NCBI GenBank assembly: GCA_002104945.1
Contig: MCFH01000057.1
Span: forward strand, 186,001-250,000
Length of the DNA: 64,000 nt
Direction: 5' to 3'
Origin: Piromyces finnis
Taxonomy: Eukaryota > Neocallimastigomycota > Neocallimastigomycetes > Neocallimastigales > Neocallimastigaceae
Shown one piece after another: positions 27,724 to 41,037 of this stretch (its first letter is position 1; each line of letters begins with the position of its first letter). The position numbers and the translations under genes were made by a program. The notes under the pieces are model-generated. The model was not told the DNA's origin and ran no database searches. It was given only the letters and a program-made list of their open reading frames with translations.

Positions 27724-27863
27724 AGTAAGAAAGGCCAGGAGGGCCAGCGCAACCAATGGAGATCATGATTTTGTCCCATGACAAAATTTTGATCTTTGGC
27801 TCGGTGTCCCATTGAAAGTCAAATACAATTATTATACTTTGGTATCATAGTGGCTTTCTTACT
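27724..27863. ncRNA. Candidate structured RNA A (nested hairpins), strand unresolved
   Basis: Three nested helices are visible. The outer pairs AGTAAGAAAG (27724-27733) with CTTTCTTACT (27854-27863), extended by CC/GG (27735-27736 with 27852-27853) after a one-base bulge. The middle pairs CAATGG (27754-27759) with CCATTG (27809-27814). The inner is a 16-bp stem with one mismatch and one G-T, 27760-27775 with 27780-27795, closed by a CCAT tetraloop. In a genome where random pairing is nearly all A-T, these mixed-base stems are unusual. No known RNA family is recognised. It may form one transcript with the island at 28.02-28.17 kb. Confidence 0.45.
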
Positions 27864-28016
27864 TTACTAGAATACATTCTACCCAATTTTTATTCATTTA
27901 TGTTTATTTAAATATGTTTTTTTTAACTTTTATTTTTAATTTTTATAAAATGTAGTATAATTTTAATTAATAAAGTTTAAAAATATTTTGATGCATTAAA
28001 AAAAAAAAAAAAAATT

Positions 28017-28163
28017 CAGAGTGCATTTCTCCCATCCATCCACCCATCAGAGTAAGCACCAATGGTAGTTCTTAGAGAATCGTTGGCTCTTTCCAATTAC
28101 TAGGTGGTTGTGACCCTCCAGGTCTATCATACTGAATCTTCAGCTTCGATCTGTCTATTTTTT
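28017..28163. ncRNA. Candidate structured RNA B, strand unresolved
   Basis: A second G+C-elevated island close to the first. It contains CCAATG (28059-28064) opposed to CGTTGG (28081-28086; five of six pairs) around TTCT/AGAA (28069-28072, 28076-28079). On the plus strand it ends at a run of six T (28158-28163), as a Pol III terminator would; on the minus strand it ends at the A-run at 27999-28014 (also a T-run on that strand). No RNA family is recognised and there is no open frame of note. Confidence 0.3.
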
Positions 28164-29711
28164 CTATTTTCATTTTCTTTCTATAATATATATTTTTCCT
28201 CATTAGATATAAAGTATTATCCATAAAAATATTTTCCATTATGCAAATAAATAATATGCAGTATTTTCATTTTACAGTAATATTTAAAGTAATTAATAAT
28301 TTTTGTTTTTTTTTTTTTAAATAAAGTTTGACACATAATAATATTTATTAGAATTGGCCTAGATTTGTTTATGTTTGTGGTATGCATTTTATACATGCAT
28401 TTTATGTATGTATTTTATAATTTTATACATGCCTTTTATATATGTATTGAATTGTATATTTATTAATGGCTAATTTTGTTTTTCTCTTATTATAATAATG
28501 AATATTAAAAAAAAAAAAAAAGTTATGTTCCTAAACATTGTATAAACTAAATAATAATATGAAGAGCAAAGTTTAAATTAGTACTTTTTTTTAATATTTA
28601 ATTCATTTGTTCAACATATAAATTATGTATATTTTGTTTTTTTTTCTTTCTTTTTATTCAATCAATTATAGTTTTCCATCTTTAGTATTTTAAATTAAAT
28701 AAATTATAAAAGTTTTTTTTTTCTTTTTTTTATTTTTAATATTATTATCTTTGTTAAAAAAGTGACCTTTTTTCTCATTTAGAAAGTTTGAATTTGTTTC
28801 AATCAAACCTATCATGAGATATAACATGTGATATACAAATGATTTTTATATAAATTTTAATTATTATATTTTTATTTATTATTATTTATATTATTAATAT
28901 ATTATACTATTTAAATTAATTTATGATAATAGTTCTATGTTCATAAATCTATTAATAAAATTAATTAAATTTATTAAAAATTTTAATTAATAATAAAATT
29001 AGTCATTTTCCAATTTTTTGTTAATTTTAAATTCTATCTAATTGAAATATTTGAAAAAAAAGTTTTGTTAAAAAGTTTTAAAGTTCATTTCATTATTTTC
29101 CCTTGGTACCTTGTTGGAATAACCAAGAAAAGAAAAAAAAGTCAATGATTCAATGCTAATAATCAAGAAAAGAAAATCAATGATTCAATAAGATTCAATA
29201 CTAAATTAAAAAGATTTAATACATTAATCTTTATTTTTTTTTTTTTACATCTTTTTTATTATTAAAATCATTATATCTTTTATTAATATTATTTTACATC
29301 TTTTTTTTTCTTTTATTTTTTTATATCTTTTTTCTTCATTTCAACATTTGTCGTTTTTTTTTTTTTTTAGGTAAAATTCTGCCTAAACTTTAAATAAAAT
29401 TCTTGTTAAAAATTCTTAGAATTAAAGTTTGAAAAAAAAAATTTTTTTTTTGTGATACATTTTATAATTAAATTTTTTTTTTTTTTTTTTTTTTTTTTCT
29501 TTTAAAAAACAAAACAAAGCAAATTAACAAAATTGTACATTTTATACAAAAAGCAAGAGATTTATTATTATTTTATTAAAAAAAAAAAAAAAAAAAAGAA
29601 AGAGAAAGAAATATATAAAAATAAAAATAAATATAAAAATAAAAATAAAAATAAATATAAAAATAAAAATAAATATAATTTTAAAAAAAAAGAATATTAA
29701 AAATTAAATTA

Positions 29712-29749
<38 letters not shown>

Positions 29750-30214
29750 TTACAAAAAAGTATTCCATTGATAGTATGAATTAAATATAACTTTTAATAC
29801 AAGGAAATTAAAAAAAAAAAAAATATATATATATATAATTTGTATAGTAAAGAAAACAACAAAGATATAGAAATACCTTTCTTTTTTTAAAAAAAAAAAC
29901 ATTTCACAAAAAATTATTAAAAAAAAAATAAAAAAAAAAAATTTCAACTAAATTTTAAAAAAAAAACTAGCCAAAGAGGTTTCATTATCTTTTATAATTA
30001 TAAAAACATTATATAGTCTATTTCCATAATAAGGAATAAATAATGTATATTCAAATAATATTTTATTAAGAAATAAAATACTTAATAATACGAAAAATAC
30101 TCTCTATATTTTCAAATATTACTATTATACTTTAAATAATAAATTAAAAAAATTCCAATGGTTTTTTTTTTTTTTTAATGAATTTAAAGTCAAAAAACTA
30201 AAACGCCAATCAAA

Positions 30215-33200
30215 ATGAGTAATAATATATCAGTAGTGTCTTCTCCTCTTAAGGAATCTGTAGAAAATAATGAATTATTTCCAAATTATGATAAAATAGA
30301 AAATAACACTGGAAATAGAGATAATGAAAGTATCAGTAATAAAAATAAAAAAGAACAAAATGTAACTTTTATGAGTGATAAAAGTAGTAAAAAGAAAAAA
30401 CGTGCTCTAAGATACAGAAATCAGATAAATCGTCTTATGAAGCAATCCAATGATATTAAAAATTCATATAAACCTGGAATTTTTGAAGAAGTTATTAATG
30501 GTCCTCGAGGACCGGATATTCGTTTACATAGGCATAATCTTATTGTAGGTTTATTAAAATTATTTTTAATATTATTTCTTACAGCAGGTATCGTTCTTTT
30601 AAGTGTTATTATGTTATGTATTATTATCAATGTTGGTTATGTTTGTGTACAGATTGATAATGTAAACTCAGCATTACAACTATTGTTCTTTGCCTTTTAC
30701 TATGATGCAATTTATTATATTTCAAAATCTTTTTGGAGAACGTATTTAAGATCATTACATACTATTATTAATGCAAATTTTGGCGCATCTATTTATGATA
30801 TCTTTATCAAAAGAATTTTGGGTTATTTTATTAGTTTGAAAATTTCAGTGTGGACTATGCCTGAAAGATATCAAAGTCATCCAAAGGATTGGTATGAAAA
30901 AATAAATTTAATTGTATTTATCCTATTTCTTTTCATTTTAGCTTTACCTGTTCTTATCATTGCTATTGTTTGTGGTTATTGGAAGGTTACAGAAGTGGTA
31001 TGTTTAACTTTTGTAGGCGGTGGTGCAATAACCATCGTCTTTTTAAATTTATTTTCTCGTGTTGTTCTTTTCACCAAATTCTTTAGAAGATTAGATGAAT
31101 TTTATTATAATGCTCCCTTCTTTGTTGATATCAACGAACGTATTGATAATCAAACTAGCTATTTACGTTTAACATATTGTACAACGAATGGATTGGATGG
31201 AGGTGAAAAATCAATCAACTATATCTTGGACCTCATCATTCATATGATCATTGTAATTGGTGTGGCAGCTTTCATTTTTGGAAGCTTTGATCCAGATGTA
31301 TGGAAGATCACCGCAATTATTGTTATACTTATTATTTTGTTACCTATTAGATACAGGGTTCAAGTAAAAAAATTTTTAGTAAAATTGCATATTCTTTCCC
31401 AGGATAAAGAAAACAAGAAATATGAAAATACTAAAAATAGAGTAAATGCAGAAATGGATGCTATGCGAAAAACTTATTTAGATAATAGAAAAGTCGATCA
31501 AGATCTTGGCTCCAGCGCATCTATTAAAAGTCCACGCTCCGTAAGTTCAATTTCATCAAGTCAACCAACCAGTCCTTCAAATCCCCTACCAAAAAGCGGA
31601 TGGAATAGAATAAATATAAGAGAAATAAAAAATTTGGAAAATAAAGAAACTCTTTCCCCTCAAATTAATGCAACAAATGGTCAAGAGGGATCAGAGAGTA
31701 TTCAAATAAATATTACTTCGCCAGACGATCCATCTTCTCCATCGATCAACAGTAGTCGTCCTTCATTAACCCCAGTCAAGGATAAGAAACACAGTATAGA
31801 TAGTAGTCATAGTGTGGATGCATCATCTCCTGTGAAATCTATAAGTTCTTCCTTCCCGGAAATTCGTGGTAAGCCATTAAATAACGGCCAAGATTATTTA
31901 AATTCCAATTTAAGTCTATCCAATTCTATAAAATCTTCTGTCTATTCCTCCAATATAGCCATTGCTTCCAATGAAGATCATTTTGCCTATATTTTACAAT
32001 CGGATAAATCCTACATTCGTCGTAAAGCACTTTTAACTTGGGATATTAAAACTTTAATTTCATGGAAAGGTTGTCTCACCGTTTTCTTATCAAGATGTGT
32101 AAAATATATTGTTGGTATTACTTTAATGGCCATATTAAACTACTACAGATATTCTGTAGGTTCTGATGAAGTTACCACAAGTCATCATCTTTTAAAAGAT
32201 ATAATTACTCATATTGTTTTCATTATCGTTGTATTATCCCAAGATATTATCTATTTAATCCCTATGAATACTAGTAAATTTTCCATGAAAGTAAGAAAAA
32301 TAACGTTCCTCCTTCTATTAATATTTGAATTGATCTTGGTAGTTAGTATGCGTGTTATCATTAAAAATATTTATATTCCAATGGCTTTTATTGTATTGGC
32401 TTATGCTAACTTCACAGTTTATCCTGATCCTCGTTATACCTGGGACGATGAAAATGTACCACGTAAAACTCTCTTTGATCTTTTCAGGCCGCAAATTGAT
32501 TTACGTTCTGATATTTCATTTAGACATTTTGTAAAACAAAAAGGATATAACAAATCAAAAGCACGTAAAATGTACAGGAAAAATAAAAAATATCGTCCAG
32601 TACAAATAACCGGTAAACCAAGAGAGAATGCCAAGACCAAAGATGATAACAATAGTTCGGAGACGAATTCCAATTCTAATGCAACTGAAAATAATAGTAA
32701 TTTACAACAACAGGCGGGAGAACAAACAAGTATTCATTCAGAGGAACATAAAGATACACCAAACCAGACCCTTCCTACAGCAACTCTGGAATTAACAGGA
32801 TTAAATGATGAAGCTATCCATGTCAATGAAAATAAAGAAAAGAATTCCGTTTCCATTCGTTCCGATAACAATGTCTATATTGATATTCCAAATGCCAATC
32901 CCTATGAATTCCATAAAAAGTATGATCCTTCTGCCGAATTTAATAAGGTGGTCAACTATATTAAAGATGAAATGCAATATAAACGTAATACTCGTGCTCG
33001 GTATAACAGTATCGCCATCATTATTGTTATCGCCATAACTATTTTATTGTCCATTATCATTGGTATTATTTTTGCCCAAACCACTCAAGAAGAAGATTAT
33101 TCCCTAGACCCTGAAACCACCATATTTCATCAAAAGCCTGCCATATGTCAATGGCGTGGTAATGATATTTCCATTAATGAATTTGCAGCGCTTTCTTGTG

Positions 33201-33976
33201 CCTGTTACTATTCAACCATGGAAGATATTACCTATTCTTGGCAGTATGGTCGTCCGCAATCCTCTTCGAATAACTTTACGATTGGAGAAAATAGTCTCAA
33301 TTCCAATTCCGGAGGTGTACAATATGTTGATTTTGTTAATAAAGAAAAAGATATCATTGTAGTTGCCGTTCGGGGTACCAGTACAGTGGAAGATATTTTC
33401 CAAGATATATATATTTGGAGTGCCTCCTCCCTACTTCAACTTTCTGGATTCTTTGGTACTTTTATAAAATTTTGGCCACGAGATACCATAGCTTCATTGG
33501 TTCGTTTTATTGTAAAACAATTTACCAATCTTCAATTGTTATATTGGGTGAATGTTGAAGAACATATCAAAAAATTACAAGAAACCACCAATTCTACCAT
33601 TTATTTAACTGGTCATTCTTTGGGTGGTGGAGTAGCCGGGGTAATATCAGCCCATTTAAATATACCAGCCATTACTTTTTCTTCTCCTGGTCTTGGTTTT
33701 TCCTATAAAACCTATGATATTGAATTAGAAAAATTAATTAGAAACTTTGTAAATGTTGTTCCGATGTCTGATCCTGTACCCCTATTAGATAGTCAAGTTG
33801 GTCAAATTCAAAATATTGAATGTAATACAGAACAACCTTTATCTTGTCATAGTATTTATAATACCATGGATACATTAAATGCCATGTGTCATGAATCCTC
33901 CGTCTATCGCTATTGGGATGATACTGCTGAAGCAAAAATTAATGGAGAAGACCTTCCATATATTATGCCATATTAA
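30215..33976 (+). CDS. Polytopic membrane protein with C-terminal class 3 lipase domain
   Basis: Single exon, 1253 aa, first ATG after an A-rich leader. Residues about 105-390 contain some six TM helices and about 620-760 three to four more, separated by Ser/Pro/Asn-rich hydrophilic linkers (390-610 and 790-925). A last TM lies at about 935-960. The C-terminus (970-1253) is a Lipase_3 domain. VVAVRGTST precedes the nucleophile elbow TGHSLGGG (Ser1135), Asp1186 in MSDPVP and His1212 in SCHSIY complete the triad, and ITFSSPGLG is a typical flanking motif. It probably hydrolyses acylglycerols or phospholipids at a membrane. Fungal Lipase_3 proteins are usually secreted and much shorter; the large polytopic N-terminus is not one I recognise. 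Lack of introns contrasts with most neighbours. Confidence 0.85.
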   Translation: MSNNISVVSSPLKESVENNELFPNYDKIENNTGNRDNESISNKNKKEQNVTFMSDKSSKKKKRALRYRNQINRLMKQSNDIKNSYKPGIFEEVINGPRGPDIRLHRHNLIVGLLKLFLILFLTAGIVLLSVIMLCIIINVGYVCVQIDNVNSALQLLFFAFYYDAIYYISKSFWRTYLRSLHTIINANFGASIYDIFIKRILGYFISLKISVWTMPERYQSHPKDWYEKINLIVFILFLFILALPVLIIAIVCGYWKVTEVVCLTFVGGGAITIVFLNLFSRVVLFTKFFRRLDEFYYNAPFFVDINERIDNQTSYLRLTYCTTNGLDGGEKSINYILDLIIHMIIVIGVAAFIFGSFDPDVWKITAIIVILIILLPIRYRVQVKKFLVKLHILSQDKENKKYENTKNRVNAEMDAMRKTYLDNRKVDQDLGSSASIKSPRSVSSISSSQPTSPSNPLPKSGWNRINIREIKNLENKETLSPQINATNGQEGSESIQINITSPDDPSSPSINSSRPSLTPVKDKKHSIDSSHSVDASSPVKSISSSFPEIRGKPLNNGQDYLNSNLSLSNSIKSSVYSSNIAIASNEDHFAYILQSDKSYIRRKALLTWDIKTLISWKGCLTVFLSRCVKYIVGITLMAILNYYRYSVGSDEVTTSHHLLKDIITHIVFIIVVLSQDIIYLIPMNTSKFSMKVRKITFLLLLIFELILVVSMRVIIKNIYIPMAFIVLAYANFTVYPDPRYTWDDENVPRKTLFDLFRPQIDLRSDISFRHFVKQKGYNKSKARKMYRKNKKYRPVQITGKPRENAKTKDDNNSSETNSNSNATENNSNLQQQAGEQTSIHSEEHKDTPNQTLPTATLELTGLNDEAIHVNENKEKNSVSIRSDNNVYIDIPNANPYEFHKKYDPSAEFNKVVNYIKDEMQYKRNTRARYNSIAIIIVIAITILLSIIIGIIFAQTTQEEDYSLDPETTIFHQKPAICQWRGNDISINEFAALSCACYYSTMEDITYSWQYGRPQSSSNNFTIGENSLNSNSGGVQYVDFVNKEKDIIVVAVRGTSTVEDIFQDIYIWSASSLLQLSGFFGTFIKFWPRDTIASLVRFIVKQFTNLQLLYWVNVEEHIKKLQETTNSTIYLTGHSLGGGVAGVISAHLNIPAITFSSPGLGFSYKTYDIELEKLIRNFVNVVPMSDPVPLLDSQVGQIQNIECNTEQPLSCHSIYNTMDTLNAMCHESSVYRYWDDTAEAKINGEDLPYIMPY

Positions 33977-35704
33977 GAAAGAAAGAAAGGAAAAAAAAAA
34001 AAAGAATTTTTTTTTCCCTTCAATCTATAGAGTAATTAATATATATATACCAAAGTATAAAATTTTTATTTATAAAAAATACACCCCTTTTTTTTTTATT
34101 TATATTTTTAACCTACAAAATAATATACCTACCTACCTACCTACCTACATATATATACACACCTACATTTATATAAATATCTATATACAACAAATAATCT
34201 ATATTAGTATAAGCTTAGACAATTTGAAAATCTTTTTTTTTTTTATATTAGTATTGTTTATTATTCCCATGAATATTATGAATAATAAAAAAAAAAAAAA
34301 AAAAGCATAGTATATAATTTTACATTTATTATTTTTCAATAGATAATATATTTTTTTTAAAAAAAAAAAAAAATTAAAGTGGTTTAATTTACATTTATAG
34401 TAATTATTAAAAGAAAAAAAAATAAAAAAAAAAAAAAAAAAAATTTCTTATTATAAAGGAAGTTATTCTATTTTTTTTTTTTTTATTATTATTGAAAAGA
34501 TATATAAAAAAATAAAATAAAAATTAAAAAACTAAATAAAACTCAAATAAAAAAAAAAAAAACACTTTAAAAGTATTTTAGTTTTAATACATTAAATAAA
34601 AGGCTTTTTCATTAATTTTTTTATTAATATGGTAACATTAAAAAAAAAAAAAAAAAAGGATAGTTTATAATATTAAACCAATAAATGACTTTTTTTTTTA
34701 TATATATATAATTTTGTTAAAAAAAATTAATAATTATTAAAAATAGATATATTTATTTTCTAGTCATGTAATTTTACTATTTGGAATTAGTTTTTGAAGG
34801 GTATAGTGATTTCATAAACTATTAAATATATAAATCACATAGTTCGTTTTTAGTATTTAAAAGAATTATTTTAAAAAATCATAACATTAAATAAACCATT
34901 TTAACTCTTTTTCCCTAATTTCTTTTCAATCAATAATGAATAAAAGACATATATTTATATTTATTTATATATATATATATATTTTTTTAATAATATACAA
35001 CTTTTTTATTTTTTCTTTTTTTTTTTTTTTTTTACCTGTAATTACATACTTTAATATTTTTTTTTTAAAAAAAAAAAAGGCGTACAAAAGAAAAAAACTT
35101 TATAAACCTTTTGTCCCATCATTTCAAAGTTTTTGAAAAAAAAAAAAGATTATTTTTATTTTTTAGTGTAGTATTGTCAATTAAATGTGTATAATAATAA
35201 TAATTATTTAACAGATAAGTTAAAAAATTATGTATGTAGATGCTGTTGTTATTTAAGAATATATATCGGTAATGAGAAAAAATTGTAAAAACCATTTTAA
35301 TATCAATAGATGTTAAAATATAAGGATATGAAATTAAATTAATAAAAAAGATAATAATAATAAAATAATAGTTGGAAAAAAAAAAAAAACTATGAATTAT
35401 AGATAATAAATTATTTTAAATAATGATTAATAAATTAAAATTTAAAATAATGAATGTTAAAAATTATACTTTTTTTTTTTTTATAAAATAATTATATATA
35501 ATAGATATTAATACGGATAATAATTAAAAATAGATAAATATTATAATATTCTTAGGTAAATGTCTTTATAGAATTTTTAAATAAAGGGGAAAAAAAATTT
35601 AAAGATATATATCTTGTTGTCCATAGAGAAGAATTTCTATATCGTCCTATTTTTAAAAATCTCCCTTTTTTTTTTTTGGTTTTAATTATATATATATATG
35701 CTTT
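33977..35704. other. Intergenic between convergent lipase and chitin-binding genes
   Basis: A/T homopolymers, a short (CCTA)n tract at about 34128-34148 and no supported gene. Coding-like frames at 34936-35136 are Phe/Lys/Ile runs without motifs. Confidence 0.5.
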
Positions 35705-37035
35705 TTAATTTAAACATTTGCCGTATTTTGGTTGACAACCCTTAGCACAGTAATCCTTAGCGGAGCCACACCAACCATATTTACTACAACATAATCCTTT
35801 TGGACATTTTCCATAACCTTCACCACATTTTCCTGCAATCTTTTTAATGGTAGAAGTTGTTTTAGCTTTTTTAGTCAAAGTTTTGGAAGTTTTTTTAGTT
35901 ATGGTATTTTTGGTAGTAGAATTGACTTTTTTAGAAGCGCTAGTCTTTTTTGAAGTAGTAGTTGTGGTAGATTTTTTGGTTTCTTTAGTAGATGAACTAT
36001 CATTTTGACATTTACCAAATTCAGATTGACAACCCTTAGAAATGTAGCAATGATCCTTTGTAGAACCACACCATCCATACTTACTACAACAATGTCCTTC
36101 ACTACAACTTCCAATATCCTTACCACACATACCTTTAACAACCTTTATAGTTGGTGTTGGAGTGGTGGTTGTAGTAGTTTTTGAAGCAGTTGGAATAGAT
36201 AAGGTAATAAACTTTGTTGCTAAAGTTGAAGTCATTCTATTACCTTCATCACAGAATTCCTTGGTAGTACCACAGTAACCATATTTAGAACAGCAAGCAC
36301 CTAAATAAAAATAATAAATAAATTTTAGTTTATGTAAAGTAATAAATAGATACAACCCTATATTTATATCTATTTATAGGTCTATTATTTTAAAAGATAT
36401 TTACCGTTTAAGCAAGGACAATCATTAGAACATCTATTTTGAAGGTATAAGGAGTGACAAACAAATAATTGACGAGTTTGGTCTTTGTATTCGGGTAAAC
36501 AATCACCAAATTGACAACCAACACCACAATATTCGATAGATTCACCACAATGACCTTGATTCATTTGATTAATTTCAAAAAAAAAATTTTTTTTAATCAT
36601 TATATATATTTTCAATAAATTATATTAAAAAAAAAAAAAGGGAATCGTTATTTTAATGTCTATCATTATTCATATTGAATACATACTGTAGTATGAACAA
36701 CATTGATGATATTTATCTTTTTCTAATTCCTTTTCAGATAATTTTGAATTTCTATATTGTTCTTTTAATTTTTTTTTTTTTTTTTAAAATATATATATAT
36801 ATATTAATTAATATTATAGATAATAAAATTAATATTGGTAAGTTTTAGTGTATTGTATTTTTTAATTTTTAATAAATCAATATTTATATATATAAAAAAA
36901 CATACTTTTTAAAGGACATTTCTTGTAAACGTTACATCTACCAACTCCTGGATCTTGATCTGGACCCATTTCTTGGTTAGCAAAAGTACCAAAAATGAAT
37001 AAAGTAAAGGTAATAAATAATGTATAAAACTTCAT
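35705..37035 (-). CDS. Secreted multi-CBM18 chitin-binding protein
   Basis: Four exons: 36906-37035, 36687-36761, 36405-36554, 35705-36300 (951 nt, 316 aa), GT-AG and in phase. A signal peptide (MKFYTLFITFTLFIFGTFA) begins exon 1. Splicing exons 2 and 3 rebuilds a hevein-like module (HQCCSYYSHCGESIEYCGVG). A conserved stretch (VCHSLYLQNRCSNDCPC) follows, then a C-terminally truncated module (CCSKYGYCGTTKEFC). Two complete CBM18 modules follow (from MCGKDIGS and KCGEGYGK) separated by long Ser/Thr/Lys linkers. There is no catalytic domain or anchor. It should bind chitin or GlcNAc polymers, perhaps shielding the fungal wall or tethering partners. The first ~120 residues share a layout with the next gene downstream on the same strand, so the two are probably paralogues. 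Confidence 0.87.
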
Positions 37036-37473
37036 TTTTTAAAAAAAAAAAAAAATAATAATAATAAACTTGAGAGTCTTTTAAAATATTATGAATTAAA
37101 GTTGTTTTAAATGATATATTTAAAATAAAAAAAAAAAAACTAATAATATTATAAATAATAATAAATTTAATTAAATAGTTCTTAAACTGATATATTTATG
37201 CTTATATTTTATAACTAATTTCAATTATTAGTTTCAATTGAATTTTAATTAAAAAAAAAAGTTTCTTTTTCTTAACTATTTAAAAAAAAAAAAAAAAAAT
37301 ATTTTTTGGTTTAAATATTAAAATTAATTTTTTTTTTTTTTCCTTTTTTAAAAAAAATATTTTTTTTTTTTATAATTTATATATTTTTAGTAATTAATCT
37401 TTTTTTTTTTTTATTAATTTTTATTATATATTTGTATTGAAATGTCGAAAAATATTAATAAATAATATATATA

Positions 37474-37507
<34 letters not shown>

Positions 37508-38467
37508 ACATTACATATATTACTTTTCTGTTTTATTGCCTATTTAAAATAAAAGTTGCAAAGGACTACATAAAAATTAGTATCATTTGGATGTTGTTAC
37601 ATTTAGAATCAAAAGTTTTTTTTTAATACTATACTATATTATTAATATAATACAAATAATACTATTATAATAAACATATTTATTTAATATTTCTTAAAAA
37701 AAAAAAAAAAGCACTCTTCTTTATACGAACAAGTGTAATAATAAAAAATAATACCTTTTTCATCAATCTTTTTTTTTTTTTTGCATAAAAATCGCTTGTA
37801 TCTTTTTTAATTAATTATTCCTTTTTTTTAAATTAAATTCTTTTAATGTATGATACATTAATTGTTTTTTATATTAAATAAAGTTTAATAATTTAATTTA
37901 TTTATTAAATGTAACATAATTATGTATACAAAGTGGCTAATTATGCAATACTTACATTAACTAATGTAGTAGTAAATCAATTAAAAACTTTAAATGTTTC
38001 AAATTTAATACAAATAAAAATATATTAAAAGCATATATTAATAGTATATTCATAATATATTTTAATATATACTAATTAAATAGAAAAATTTATTCATTTG
38101 ATAGATTAAATATTGTAAAAAAAAAAAAGTGACAGATAATGAAAAGGAAAGATATTATATATAAAATAAAACAAAAAAAAAAAAAAGAAAAAAAAGAAAG
38201 GAATACTATAAGTAATATGAATAAATAAGAAAAATGAAATGAGAAAATAATTCTATTCTATAATTTTAAAAAAGGTTTAGTTAAAAAAGTTAAAATGATT
38301 AAGAAAGTAATTTTTAAAGTATTTAAAAGTTTTTTTTTTTTGACACTAAATAAGTTCAAATTTATTTTTATTTTTATTTATTTGATATTTGCTATAGAAA
38401 GTTATATATAAAGAGTTAAAATTCCTTTTTTTTTTTTTTTTTGATAGTTTGATAATAAGAGTATGGC
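37036..38467. other. Intergenic between the two chitin-binding genes
   Basis: Low-complexity A+T DNA with homopolymers and a (TTA)n patch near 37477-37503. It is the 5' flank of the multi-CBM18 gene and the 3' flank of the anchored paralogue. No coding or RNA signal was seen. Confidence 0.5.
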
Positions 38468-39841
<1,374 letters not shown>

Positions 39842-41037
39842 TTATTTAATTTTTTTTTTTATTTTCTTTTGTATATACTTTAAAAAAATGATATTAAAAA
39901 TGTCAATAACTATAATAATAAAATAAAAAAAAAAAAGATTAATAGAAAAATAGGCAAAGATAATTATCAATTTTTATATTAACATAAAATATAAAGGTTT
40001 TTAATAAATACTTAATTAAATATAAACTTTAATTTATTATTTTTTTTTATTAATATTAAAGAGAATAAGAAAAGAAATAATTATTGCATTTGAATTATTA
40101 TAATAATTTTAAAGTTGTAAAGTTGTTAAAAAATAAACTTTTCATTATTTTAGAGTTTAATAAATTCATTAATGTTAATTAAAAAAGAAATATCTTTTTA
40201 ATTTATAATTAAAAAAAAAAAAAAAAGCATTTTTATTTATTATACTTTTTTATAAATATTTTAAATATTTCTTTTTCTTACTTTTTAAAAAAATATTTCA
40301 AATTAAACAATTAAAAATTTAATTATATCGATAGACTAAAAGATCAATAATAAAAGTATCAATTCAATTCCGAAAAAAAAAACTTTTAATAAAGAAAGAA
40401 AATAAAAAAAATGCTAGATTTTAACATTACTATATTTATTAAAATAAAGTTAATTAATTAGCCTATTAAACAAAATGATAATTAAATATTAAAATTTCAT
40501 TATTATCATTATGATGATACTTATTATTATATAAATGAAACCTTATCCTATTGATTTAAATAAAGTATTTATAGGAAATGTTGAATAATATTTTATTTTA
40601 TTTTATTTTATTTTATTTTATTTTATGTTATTTTATTTTATTTTATTTTATTTTATTTTATTTTATTTTATTTTATTTTATTTTATTTTATTTTATTTTA
40701 TTTTATTTTATTTTATTTTATTTTATTTTATTTTATTTTATTTTATTTTATTTTATTTTATTTTATTTTATTTTATTTTATTTTATTTTATTTTATTTTA
40801 TTTTATTTTATTTTATTTTATTTTATTTTATTTTATGTATAAAGAGATTTTTATATATTTAATTTTTGAATTATAAAAGGAAAACTATTGTTATTTACTA
40901 TATATATTATTTTTTTAAAAAAAAAAAAAAACAGTGTGAACTTCTCCATCCATATATTACACATATAATATACATTTTCTTTTATATATAATTTTATATT
41001 TATATCTATTTATAATTATATATATATATATATTTTT
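39842..41037. other. Intergenic with pentanucleotide array
   Basis: A+T rich sequence without genes apart from the (TTTTA)n array at 40590-40836. It separates the anchored hevein-like gene from the 3' end of the chitinase gene. Confidence 0.5.
40590..40836. repeat. (TTTTA)n microsatellite, about 49 units
   Basis: Uninterrupted TTTTA units apart from one G substitution near 40627. The long open frames across it (FILFY repeats) come from the repeat and are not genes. Confidence 0.97.

Larger units (their letters stand above)
27151..30214. other. Long intergenic region with two G+C-elevated islands
   Basis: About 3 kb without a protein gene. Most is A/T homopolymer and short repeats, including imperfect ATGCATTTTATAC units near 28380-28450 and an (AAT)n run at 29710-29745. 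The islands at about 27.72-27.87 and 28.02-28.17 kb are described separately. The last part, with long T and A runs from 29470, is the 5' flank of the lipase gene. Confidence 0.5.

Noticed and set aside
28017-28163. Possible 5S rRNA or tRNA
   Set aside because: The GATGGGTGG and TTCGATC strings recall such genes, but the surrounding conserved blocks and stems are absent.
40578-40876. FILFY-repeat ORFs
   Set aside because: Produced by the TTTTA microsatellite.
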